DNA of 64,000 nt from Paraglaciecola sp. L3A3 (GTDB taxonomy: Bacteria; Pseudomonadota; Gammaproteobacteria; Enterobacterales; Alteromonadaceae): positions 1,719,501 to 1,783,500 of the forward strand of contig NZ_CP047023.1 of the NCBI RefSeq assembly GCF_009796765.1, read 5' to 3'. Below are positions 55,939 through 64,000 of this stretch, piece by piece. The stretch's first letter is position 1, and every line of letters starts with the position of its first letter. Both the position numbers and the translations under genes were made by a program. The notes under the pieces are model-generated. The model was not told the origin of the DNA. It searched no databases and saw only the letters and a list, made by a program, of their open reading frames with translations.

Positions 55939-58869
55939 ATGAAACTTAGCATAAAGGTGTTAAGCCTATTAGGGCTTTTGTTGGCGAGTATTTTATCGAT
56001 TGCACAAGAGTTACCCTCTGGTTACCCTAAAACTGAACGCACTAAGTTGATGTTAACTTCTGGATGGAAATTCCATTTAGGTGAACCAGAAGCTAAGTAT
56101 TATGCCAGTGATTTTGATGATGGGAGTTGGCAAAATGTTACCGTTCCTCACACGTTAGAATTAACCTCTTTAGCCTTAAATGGTGTGAAAGACAGTAAGG
56201 TTCAAGAAACTTTCCAGCGTAAAGTAGGTTGGTATAAACGCACAATTAGTGTCAGTGCAGATAATTCTAAAAAAGTATTCTTAGAATTTGAAGGTGCCCA
56301 CCAAGAAACAAATTTATGGGTGAATGGCCAACATGCTGGCAATCATGCGGTAAGTGGTTATACCCCCTTTATTTTTGATATTTCTGACTATGTAAAATAC
56401 GGTGCAGAAAACCAAATTACCTTGTTGGTAGATAATCGTCGTAGTCAACATATTCCACCCGATCCTGGCCCATTTGATTACGTGAAATTTAGTGGCTTAT
56501 ACCGAGACGTGTATTTGGTTGAAACGGCTCCCGTGCGTATTACATTTAATATTGAAGGTATGAACCATGGCATTACCATCACCACTCCAAGTGTTGATCC
56601 GGTTAATTTAAACGCCACCCTAGATGTGAAAACTCACGTTATCAACCAGTCAAACAGCGAACAAAATATTCAGCTAATTAACCGTGTGGTAGATAAGTCA
56701 GGCGCGGTAGTTTTGAAACTAACAGACAATAAAGTGTTAAAAGCAGGGCAGTCGTTTGAGTTTAATCAAATTGGCGGCATCGAAGATGGATTACATCTTT
56801 GGTCAACAGAAAACCCATATTTGTACAAGTTGAATACCTTGTTGCTGGTGGATGGCAAAGCACTGGATGTGGCTGATAATAATGTCGGTTTTCGCAAGTT
56901 TGAATTCGACCAAATAAATGGTTTTAAGCTTAACAACAAACCGATTGAATTGATGGGCTTTAATCGTCATCAACACTATGGCTACATAGGTGATGCATTA
57001 CCTAATTCACTGCATAAAAAAGATATGCAACAATTCAAAGATTTAGGTTTTAACGTGATGCGCACCGCTCATTACCCGCAAGATGATGCCATTTTACAAG
57101 CCTGTGATGAACTGGGAATTTTAGTTTACGAAGAAGCACCCACATGGACTGGTATGCAAAACTCAGGCAAGTGGTGGGATAACCTAGAGGCGTCTGCGCG
57201 AACTATGGTCAGAAACCATAGAAATCACCCTTCGGTAATCATATGGGGTGCAGGTATTAACCACAGAGGTTATGTACCTAGATTACATTATTCGGTTAAA
57301 CAAGAAGATCCTACTCGATTAACCGCCTCACAAAGCAGTCGCTGGACAGGTTGGCAGTCGAGTGGTTTAACTGATGTCTTTGCCAATATGAACTATGGCC
57401 CCGGAGAATGGGCGCGTCATGAGCAGTTATTAGCCATGGAAGGGCGTACCGGCCCAGAAGTGATTGCCGAATATAAAAATGATCCGATGAAAACCGGCAT
57501 GATCGCCTGGACTGCTCATGCTTATTATACCTTTCACGACATTGGTGTGTGGGACGATAGAACCCGTGGCGGCATGTTAACGTCTTTTAGGTCGGTCAAA
57601 AATCCTAAAATTATGTGGTATCCCACTGAATTAACCAATACGCCTAGTTTATACGTGAAAGATCCTTGGACTGAACAAACCAAGCTACTGACAATTTACA
57701 GCAATGCCGATGAAATCGAACTAGCGGTTAATGGCCAATCAAAAGGGCGTTTTAAACCTTCTACTGCACTAAAGTATATTGGTATTGATCACCCGCCTTA
57801 TGAGATCCCGGTATCATTTTATGAAGAGGGTAAGCTGACTGTCACTGGATTTATTAATGGTCAACAAGTGTTACAGCAAGAGCGTTACACACCAGGTAAA
57901 CCCTATAAAATTAATTTAAAATTGGATACTAAAGATAGAATTTTGGCCGCCGATGGCAATGATATTTTGGTCGGTTACGCTGAAATATTAGATAAAAACG
58001 GCATGTTGTTACCTGATGCAGAAGCAGAGGTTGAATTCTCGATATCTGGTCCTGCTGAAATTATCGGTGATAAAGCCAATATTCAGGCTAATCCAGCTAA
58101 AGTAAGACTGGGTGTTGCACCCATATTAGTCAGGGCCGGTACTAAAGCTGGTAGTATAAAAATTCGCGCAAAGGCGAAAGGTCTAAAATCAGATTCGGTA
58201 AAAATACGCAGCCAAGCTGTGAGCAAAGACGCACTTTTGGTGAGCGCTTATCCGATAAAAGATTATGCCAAAATTCGGGTTGATATGGGTGCCCAAGACC
58301 AGCTAGTGCAATTTGGCTGGGATGCTTGGTATGGTCAAGATAACCAAGGGGCTTCGCAGCATTTTGATGATTTTGGTGGTTTTGATGCCTCGCTACTCAG
58401 TAATTCCGAACAAGGTGTATTGCGTTGGCTAGGTGAAATGAATGTGATTGGTTTATATGGTTATGTTTATGGCGAAGGTGTGTTAGGTATAGATAAGCAA
58501 GGTATCAGTCTGATTTTTGATGGTTTAGAAAAAGGCCAGTACAGTATTAAAACTTACCACCATGCTCCTCGATCTAATACCGACTCAATGGATCCAAACT
58601 TAGATAAGCTAAAGAGTATTACTATTCATAAGTTACCTTATGCCACCACGTTAGAAGCGTTGGTCAGTGATGCATCAGGAGCCTGGAATGTTGAAGATAT
58701 TGCGGTGACTGAAGGTAAGTCTCTACAATTAGGACAGCCTGGCTCACAAATCATTACTTTTGAAGCAGACGGAACAAATCCGGTGTCTATTGTATTTAGA
58801 GACCCTAAAGGTGAGAAAGGTATTTGGTTAAATGGTTTTGAGTTAACATCATTGAAAAATCTGCATTAA
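55939..58869 (+). CDS. GH2-family protein lacking the usual acid/base residue
   Basis: 976 residues. Signal peptide to about SIAQELP. Same plan as other GH2 proteins: jelly roll (VFLEFEGAHQETNLWVNGQH), Ig-like domain, barrel (MGFNRHQHYGYIGDALPNS, VMRTAHYPQDDAILQACDEL). At the acid/base position the sequence is HPSVIIWGAGINHRG, so the Glu of the normal N-E pair is His442. A candidate nucleophile Glu511 stays in GPEVIAEYKND. The C-terminal ~220 residues form an extra domain (WDAWYGQDNQGASQHFDD, YSIKTYHHAPRSNTDS), probably malectin-like. RBS AAAGGAG is strong. It may use another residue for acid catalysis or act on an activated/sulfated substrate. Confidence 0.82.
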   Translation: MKLSIKVLSLLGLLLASILSIAQELPSGYPKTERTKLMLTSGWKFHLGEPEAKYYASDFDDGSWQNVTVPHTLELTSLALNGVKDSKVQETFQRKVGWYKRTISVSADNSKKVFLEFEGAHQETNLWVNGQHAGNHAVSGYTPFIFDISDYVKYGAENQITLLVDNRRSQHIPPDPGPFDYVKFSGLYRDVYLVETAPVRITFNIEGMNHGITITTPSVDPVNLNATLDVKTHVINQSNSEQNIQLINRVVDKSGAVVLKLTDNKVLKAGQSFEFNQIGGIEDGLHLWSTENPYLYKLNTLLLVDGKALDVADNNVGFRKFEFDQINGFKLNNKPIELMGFNRHQHYGYIGDALPNSLHKKDMQQFKDLGFNVMRTAHYPQDDAILQACDELGILVYEEAPTWTGMQNSGKWWDNLEASARTMVRNHRNHPSVIIWGAGINHRGYVPRLHYSVKQEDPTRLTASQSSRWTGWQSSGLTDVFANMNYGPGEWARHEQLLAMEGRTGPEVIAEYKNDPMKTGMIAWTAHAYYTFHDIGVWDDRTRGGMLTSFRSVKNPKIMWYPTELTNTPSLYVKDPWTEQTKLLTIYSNADEIELAVNGQSKGRFKPSTALKYIGIDHPPYEIPVSFYEEGKLTVTGFINGQQVLQQERYTPGKPYKINLKLDTKDRILAADGNDILVGYAEILDKNGMLLPDAEAEVEFSISGPAEIIGDKANIQANPAKVRLGVAPILVRAGTKAGSIKIRAKAKGLKSDSVKIRSQAVSKDALLVSAYPIKDYAKIRVDMGAQDQLVQFGWDAWYGQDNQGASQHFDDFGGFDASLLSNSEQGVLRWLGEMNVIGLYGYVYGEGVLGIDKQGISLIFDGLEKGQYSIKTYHHAPRSNTDSMDPNLDKLKSITIHKLPYATTLEALVSDASGAWNVEDIAVTEGKSLQLGQPGSQIITFEADGTNPVSIVFRDPKGEKGIWLNGFELTSLKNLH

Positions 58870-58899
58870 GCCGCTCCAGATTACATGAAGCAAAGTTAT

Positions 58900-58930
58900 A
58901 AAAAAGCCTCTAACTGTAGAGGCTTTTGTT
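58900..58930. terminator. bidirectional terminator between convergent GH2 and GH16 genes
   Basis: Perfect 11-bp stem AAAAGCCTCTA (58902-58912) / TAGAGGCTTTT (58917-58927), loop ACTG, with T tracts on both strands. Confidence 0.9.
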
Positions 58931-58954
58931 TTAAATGGCGTTATTTCAGCGTTA

Positions 58955-59857
58955 TTATTTAATAGGATAAAAACGAAAATAATCCACGTCTAAACTGGTG
59001 TCACTTCTATCTCTGGGCTTATTACCAAACTCAATAAATAAATTCGATAGTAACCAGTAACATTTGTTGCGGTGTAATTTATTAATAGACGTTTGGGTGT
59101 TTTTATCAGTAAAGAATACAGTATCGCCGATTTTATACCACTGACCGTTAACTTGTTCCCATAATTGCAAATACTCAGGCGTATATTCCATGCCAAGAGT
59201 AGTCCAATCTGAATGGTTAATCCGAGTCTCATTTGGTGCGCCAAGCATCACTGCTTTGTCGCCATCAAAATCTATATCACTCTCGTTAGCACTGCCTGTG
59301 GCGACAATTCTTTTGCCATCAAAAAAGGCAGGGGCATCAGTACTCCAGTGGGTAGGTGTTGGCCAATTGCCAAATTCCATTAAGTCTATTTCTAAAGTAT
59401 GACGATTTTTAGGGGATATTCCTTTGTTAACTTCACCGGCGTTGCCCCAGAAACCCCAAATAGCAGGATGAAAGGAGGTAGCAACATCCGTTTTTATCCC
59501 AGTAGTACGCCACCTAGTTGCATAAAAACCATAATCTACCGCTTTTAGTGAACTAATACCGCTGCCTTTTTGTTGGGCCCCAATACCTTTCAAGGAGACA
59601 TATTCATTCGTGCCATCTATAGCTGCAAAATTTACGAATTCAGTGCCTCGCCCCAAGCCGCCAGCGGCTCTTTTACGGTAAGTCCATTTAGATGTATCTA
59701 GTTTGCCACTGTTAAATTCGTCAGATATTTCATCATCTACCGAACTTGAGTATTGATTCGCTAACTCAGCAGGAAGATAAGAAGGGGTAGGGAGCAGACT
59801 GCATGCTGAAGTCGCCAATAGTATTGTGACTATTGCTAATGATTGTTTGATAAACAT
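58955..59857 (-). CDS. GH16 family galactanase-like lipoprotein (agarase/porphyranase type)
   Basis: 300 residues. A lipobox (TILLATSACSLLP, Cys19) suggests display on the outer membrane. The GH16 jelly roll carries the catalytic E-x-D-x-x-E as HTLEIDLMEFGNW: nucleophile Glu156, Asp158, acid/base Glu161. The extra residue between the two acidic groups is the form seen in agarases, porphyranases and kappa-carrageenases rather than lichenases. It should cut internal beta-1,4 bonds of the galactan at the cell surface and feed the TonB receptors. Subfamily not resolved. Opposite strand to the GH2 genes, and the third minus-strand gene of the locus. Confidence 0.87.
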   Translation of the reverse strand: MFIKQSLAIVTILLATSACSLLPTPSYLPAELANQYSSSVDDEISDEFNSGKLDTSKWTYRKRAAGGLGRGTEFVNFAAIDGTNEYVSLKGIGAQQKGSGISSLKAVDYGFYATRWRTTGIKTDVATSFHPAIWGFWGNAGEVNKGISPKNRHTLEIDLMEFGNWPTPTHWSTDAPAFFDGKRIVATGSANESDIDFDGDKAVMLGAPNETRINHSDWTTLGMEYTPEYLQLWEQVNGQWYKIGDTVFFTDKNTQTSINKLHRNKCYWLLSNLFIEFGNKPRDRSDTSLDVDYFRFYPIK

Positions 59858-60033
59858 AATATTACCTCAAGATTAATTTGTTTTAATTATAGTGACATTT
59901 GTTTGTTTTTTATAGAGTAGCTTTAAAATACAAATTTTTATTTGCAGGTGAATGTACGTGGGCTTGCTAGGGAAAATTGAATATTTTGAGATATAGTGGT
60001 TTGAAGTAAGGAGGGTTGAGATAGAAAGGGTTG

Positions 60034-60064
60034 AAATAAAAAAAGTGGCAACTAAGTTGCCACC
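60034..60064 (-). terminator. rho-independent terminator of the second sulfatase gene
   Basis: Perfect 8-bp stem GTGGCAAC (60045-60052) / GTTGCCAC (60056-60063), loop TAA, with a run of T on the minus strand. It lies 23 bases after the stop. Confidence 0.85.
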
Positions 60065-60086
60065 CTTGTTGTAGCTTAATACTTTT

Positions 60087-61892
60087 TTAGAGACGAGTAA
60101 CTTTTACGTAGTAAGCACCTAATTCTTTATTATTAGCGTCAATGAAACTTGCTTGAAGTTTGGCTTTGCCTTTTTCAAGATTAACATTGAAGCTGATATA
60201 TTTGTCGCTTACGTTAACAGGTGCCATTTGTGTTGTATTAGCAATATTTAGTTTTGCTTGGCTGGCTTTGAATCCTAGACCTTTGTATTCTCTGAAGGAT
60301 CTATCGCCCGGTACTTTATCTCCCGCCACCATGTCATTATGAATAGCTGTGTCAGCCTCTTCTGGCCAGCGTCTTAGTTCAATTTTATACTGACCTGAGT
60401 TGATGATATTCACCCACCAATAACCTTTATGAACACCATCATCTTCGGCTTGTTGTTGACGAATAAATTTTTGATTCCACGGTACAGCTTTGTTGTCGCC
60501 TAACCAATCGTGAGAGGTTAGATTGACTGGGTTAGCTTCATCTGCACCTAAATAGATAGCAGTGGGTTCGCCAAATGTAGGTTCTAATTCTGTCCACCAG
60601 TTGTCATAAAATTTAGTTAGACGGGATACCACTTCTGGATGCTGTGCAGCAACGTCATTCTCTTGCCCTGGATCTTGCTCCATGTCGTACAATTCTTTGC
60701 CATTAATTAGACGCCATTGATTGGTCATTACTGAGCTTGCACGCCATTTTATAGGGTTTAGTACGCGTTGAGAGTCGGTGATTAAAATTCTATCCGACCA
60801 ATTTTTGGCTTTGCCTTTCATTAAAGGAAGAATCGATGTACCGTCAAAAACTAGGCTGTCAGGTTTTTTTGAACCAGTCATCTCTAATAGGGTAGGGACT
60901 ATGTCTACGTATGAAGTGATAGTGTCGACTATATGCTGCTGGGTAAAGCCGCCATTTGGCCAATGTAAATAGAATGGTACGCGATGGCCGCCATCATATG
61001 CGCTGCCTTTTTTACCACGCATACCCGCATTAAATACTTTTTCTCCGCCAGCGGTGCCGTTGTCTGTGGTAAAAACAAATATGGTGTTGTCTGCCAGGTT
61101 ATTTTTCTCTAAGTAATTTCTAAGCTTTTGCACATTGTCATCTATGTTATGGATCATGCCAAAGAAATGCTGTTGTGAAATAGTTAAACCTTTGTCTGCA
61201 TATTTAGCGGCATATTCTTCTGGGGCGTGCATAGGACCATGAGGTGCATTGGTACTGATATAAGCAAAGAAGGGTTGAGCTTTATCTTTGGCTTGCTCTA
61301 TATATTCAATTGCTTCTTCGAAGAATACATCTGTTACAAAACCTTCAGCTTTTTCGGCTACGCCATTACGAAAATAACTGCCGTCAAAATAAGCATTATT
61401 CCAATAATCTGGGGTTTGACCGACACCACCACCACCATGGTAATAGGCATGTTCAAATCCTCTGTCCATTGGGCGATAAGGGTAATTATCTCCTAAATGC
61501 CACTTACCAAACATGGCGGTTTGATAACCGTTATCTTTTAATAAGTCGGCAATGGTGATTTCGTTCTCTCTAAGCATAGAACGGCCCATTATGGTGTGCC
61601 ATGTACCTGTACGGTTAGTCCAGTGACCAGTTAATAAAGCTGCACGAGTTGGCGAGCAAGTAGGGGCGACATGGTAGTCATTTAAATTCACTGACTCTCT
61701 AGCTAAAGCATCAATGTGTTGGGTTTTAAGAATAGGGTTACCGTTAATACCAAGATCGCCATAACCTTGATCATCAGAGATAACAAAAACAATGTTGGGC
61801 TTATTTTGTTTATTTACGTTTGCAGTGGGTTGGTCCGAGGAACAGCCTGCAAGTAATGCAACAAAACTAAGTATTACTATTAATCTATGCAT
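60087..61892 (-). CDS. arylsulfatase-type sulfatase lipoprotein (S1 family)
   Basis: 601 residues. Lipobox VALLAGCSSDQ (Cys17). The sulfatase fold shows NIVFVISDDQGYGDLGING (metal Asp pair), the formylglycine motif VAPTCSPTRAALLTG (Cys79), FFAYISTNAPHGPMHAPEEY and FVFTTDNGTAGGEKVF. The C-terminal ~100 residues (YWWVNIINSGQYKIELRRWP) are a beta domain often found in algal-polysaccharide sulfatases. It differs in length and tail from the sulfatase at 51598, so the two should remove sulfates from different positions. It lies between GH16 and the second TonB receptor on the same strand. Confidence 0.92.
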   Translation of the reverse strand: MHRLIVILSFVALLAGCSSDQPTANVNKQNKPNIVFVISDDQGYGDLGINGNPILKTQHIDALARESVNLNDYHVAPTCSPTRAALLTGHWTNRTGTWHTIMGRSMLRENEITIADLLKDNGYQTAMFGKWHLGDNYPYRPMDRGFEHAYYHGGGGVGQTPDYWNNAYFDGSYFRNGVAEKAEGFVTDVFFEEAIEYIEQAKDKAQPFFAYISTNAPHGPMHAPEEYAAKYADKGLTISQQHFFGMIHNIDDNVQKLRNYLEKNNLADNTIFVFTTDNGTAGGEKVFNAGMRGKKGSAYDGGHRVPFYLHWPNGGFTQQHIVDTITSYVDIVPTLLEMTGSKKPDSLVFDGTSILPLMKGKAKNWSDRILITDSQRVLNPIKWRASSVMTNQWRLINGKELYDMEQDPGQENDVAAQHPEVVSRLTKFYDNWWTELEPTFGEPTAIYLGADEANPVNLTSHDWLGDNKAVPWNQKFIRQQQAEDDGVHKGYWWVNIINSGQYKIELRRWPEEADTAIHNDMVAGDKVPGDRSFREYKGLGFKASQAKLNIANTTQMAPVNVSDKYISFNVNLEKGKAKLQASFIDANNKELGAYYVKVTRL

Positions 61893-62046
61893 AGAACTCT
61901 CTTTAGTTAGATAATTTTAGTGGATACATATATTTATAAATAATAGTATATATTTATATATGAAAATCATCTATAAGATATTTGTAAATAAAGAGTAAAT
62001 TTAATAGGTATTTAAAAGGAGAAACTTTGGATTAAAGATTTTAAAC

Positions 62047-62069
62047 AAAAGGGGCTGAAAGCCCCTTCT
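62047..62069 (-). terminator. rho-independent terminator of the second receptor gene
   Basis: Stem AAGGGGCT (62049-62056) / AGCCCCTT (62060-62067), loop GAA, then a T-rich run on the minus strand (TTTTGTTTAAAAT). Confidence 0.8.
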
Positions 62070-62103
62070 ACGATATTAAATGTTTGATTATTTTAAATTG
62101 AGG

Positions 62104-64000
62104 TTAAAAACGCTTCTTAACAGATACACCAAAAGTGGCGGGTTCAGCTAAGTAGGCATTTATTTTTCCATCTTGAATCGGTGTATTAAAGGTATTGCTT
62201 CCTATATATTCTTGATCCAAAATATTTCTTCCCCATACTATTACATCCATATCTTGAGCAGCGAAATTCATGAATAACCTTAAGTTAAGTAAGTCGTATG
62301 AACCTGAAAAATGTAGAGGATCATTGCTGCCATCCATCACTCGATTACCGGTATAACTATATTCAACTTGAATGTAGGAATAAATATTACCCGTTATATC
62401 AATGTCTTTTTTGACTTGAACCACACCGTAATGCTCAGGTTCACTGGCTAATCTATCGCCAGAACGGCTGCAAAACTCATCTGTAACTTGAGCCCTTCCT
62501 GGATCTTCAATACCGGAATGGAAGGTACTAGGTAACCAACAATTACCCTTCAAAAAAGTTTCATATTCTGCTTTGGTATAGGCATATGCAAATTTGACTT
62601 CTAAACTCTGTGTAGGTAACCAAGTGACTTCGAGCTCAGCCCCTGAGGTGTTTATATCCCCGGCATTTTGTAAGTTAAATCCACTACCGGTAAAAGTGTT
62701 AGCTTGGAAGTCGGTAATATCAGTTTTGTGAATAGCGGCATTGATCCGCAGATCTTGAGCTGGAAAATCTTGTTTCATGCCCACTTCAATTGAAGTCGAT
62801 TTTTCTGCACCAAAAACAGGATCAAACTGGGCGTCAATACGATCTGTATTGGTTCCACCTGATTTATAACCGGTTCCCACTAAAGCATAATAAAGTGAAT
62901 TATTAGTCGGTTGATAACTTAACTTCACCGTGCCAGTAACTTGGCTATCTTCCAATTTCTCATTAATGTCGGGTCTACCAGAGGTAACTGCACCTACAAA
63001 AGGTATACCCCAACCTGGTGATTGTAATGGAGCAATAGTTAACAAGTCTGCCGATGAAGGAGCCTGGCCTGCAAGTATAGCTGTACCTATGTTTTGTAAT
63101 GCAAAAGGAATACCGTCTACTCCACCTGAAAAATTAGCAGGAATAAATGGTTCCCCATCAGTATTCAGTTCTGCAAAGGCGCTAAATAACTCTTTTTCTT
63201 CTTCTGTATAGCGTAGCCCTGCGGTCAGAGTAAATTCGTCGGTTAATGCATAATCGAATTGACCAAAAACGGCAAAACTTTCATGGCTTTGTTCAGCGAT
63301 ATGAGGAAAGGTCACATTCGATTGACTGGGTGATGCCACTGGTGCAATAAAACCACCAGTGAGTGCACTTATAGTATTCAAACCATCTACTATATCTTGT
63401 AGATCACTGATGCCATTTTCATTGGCATCTCCTGCAGCTTCTAGAGCTTGGGGATAAGCCACTTGATCAAAAAATACACTAAATCCAATTTCAGCATCAA
63501 GTAAGTAGTCTAAATTAAGATCCTGTTGAAAAAAGTAAACACCTAAAATCATATTTAGTTTCTCTTTGGAATAATCTAGCCTTATTTCCTGAGAGAAAGA
63601 GTCTTGTTCACTATCATTGGTGATGGTTAATAAATTAGCATCGCTGAAATCCCCATCTAGTATATCCGTTGAATTAACACTACGACCGGCACTGATAGAG
63701 ACTAAGCTTAAATGTTCTGTTAAATCCCAATTAATTTCCATAGACAATCCACTATCTTCCATAGTGGAAATCGGCAAAGTATTGAGGGCTACTTTTCTAT
63801 CGAAAAAAGAATCCCCGCCATCGAATAATGTGGCCCCAAAAACGTTACTCAACACATAGTCAGAACCAAACTTGCCCGGGATATCTTTAGCTTGATAATT
63901 ATTCATAACGACAGGAGCCGCACAACATATTTCATCAATTTCAGCATGATCGGCAATCACACGTACCGATATATCATCTGTTGGCGTATATAAAGCCTGT
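62104..64000 (-). CDS. TonB-dependent receptor, 5' end outside window
   Basis: The frame is open to the window edge (upstream codons read QALYTPTDDISVRV), so the visible ~632 residues are the barrel part only; the GTG at 63960 is not the real start. Barrel strands alternate with loops: LGVYFFQQDLNLDYLLDAEI, SFAVFGQFDYALTDEFTLTA, GLRYTEEEKELF, LEVKFAYAYTKAEYE. The end is ATFGVSVKKRF, with the terminal Phe. A loop has paired cysteines (KGNCWLPSTFHSG...DEFCSR). It differs from the receptor at 48129, being of the FecA/FhuA-like class with an EEEK strand, so it may take up a different oligosaccharide or a cofactor. Confidence 0.87.
   Translation of the reverse strand, partial: QALYTPTDDISVRVIADHAEIDEICCAAPVVMNNYQAKDIPGKFGSDYVLSNVFGATLFDGGDSFFDRKVALNTLPISTMEDSGLSMEINWDLTEHLSLVSISAGRSVNSTDILDGDFSDANLLTITNDSEQDSFSQEIRLDYSKEKLNMILGVYFFQQDLNLDYLLDAEIGFSVFFDQVAYPQALEAAGDANENGISDLQDIVDGLNTISALTGGFIAPVASPSQSNVTFPHIAEQSHESFAVFGQFDYALTDEFTLTAGLRYTEEEKELFSAFAELNTDGEPFIPANFSGGVDGIPFALQNIGTAILAGQAPSSADLLTIAPLQSPGWGIPFVGAVTSGRPDINEKLEDSQVTGTVKLSYQPTNNSLYYALVGTGYKSGGTNTDRIDAQFDPVFGAEKSTSIEVGMKQDFPAQDLRINAAIHKTDITDFQANTFTGSGFNLQNAGDINTSGAELEVTWLPTQSLEVKFAYAYTKAEYETFLKGNCWLPSTFHSGIEDPGRAQVTDEFCSRSGDRLASEPEHYGVVQVKKDIDITGNIYSYIQVEYSYTGNRVMDGSNDPLHFSGSYDLLNLRLFMNFAAQDMDVIVWGRNILDQEYIGSNTFNTPIQDGKINAYLAEPATFGVSVKKRF

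Overview
The window looks like the chromosome of a low-GC marine gammaproteobacterium of the Alteromonadaceae (Paraglaciecola, Glaciecola or Alteromonas type). Reasons: FadE, TamA/TamB, RimO and glutathione-dependent formaldehyde genes of gammaproteobacterial type, PEP-CTERM surface proteins, TonB-dependent receptors, and a locus for a sulfated algal galactan. The genus is an inference; there is no rRNA gene in the window.

Layout. 1-19330 is mostly housekeeping: the end of a TPR gene and a PEP-CTERM protein, pssA, fadE (with a FadR-like site), a methyltransferase-fold protein, a lipase-like hydrolase, frmA with a broken fghA, an SDR/amidohydrolase pair, tamA-tamB and an AEC transporter. A 229-bp MITE-like element lies just after pssA. 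19657-25165 is one very large PEP-CTERM beta-repeat surface protein, split by a 1-nt frameshift. 25619-32286 holds a LuxR-type regulator, a DUF2721 protein, a YHYH lipoprotein with a small secreted partner, rimO, and a BaeS/BaeR-like two-component system.

32287-40850 is an accessory island. It starts with dispersed repeats and an IS91-family transposase. Then comes a row of integron gene cassettes without an integrase (a CALIN): an HNH protein, a BrnT/BrnA module and a YefM/YoeB module, each followed by an attC site. Cassette ends match their own attC as expected. The array has been invaded by a group II intron, placed exactly at one attC core, and by two copies of an IS1182-family element placed at the same nucleotide of two other attC sites (one full length, one truncated). 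The island separates the two-component system from an EF-hand/YHYH/EF-hand secreted protein cluster (41071-43361).

43458-64000 is a polysaccharide utilisation locus: SASA esterase, GH29, a SusC-like TonB receptor preceded by the remnant of another, a sulfatase, two GH2 enzymes, and on the other strand GH16, a second sulfatase and a second TonB receptor cut by the window end. Together they fit import and stepwise desulfation and depolymerisation of a red-algal sulfated galactan (agar/porphyran or carrageenan type); the exact substrate cannot be read from the sequence.

Three genes carry single-site lesions that are either real decay or assembly errors: fghA (in-frame TAA), the large PEP-CTERM protein and the intron reverse transcriptase (1-nt frameshifts).
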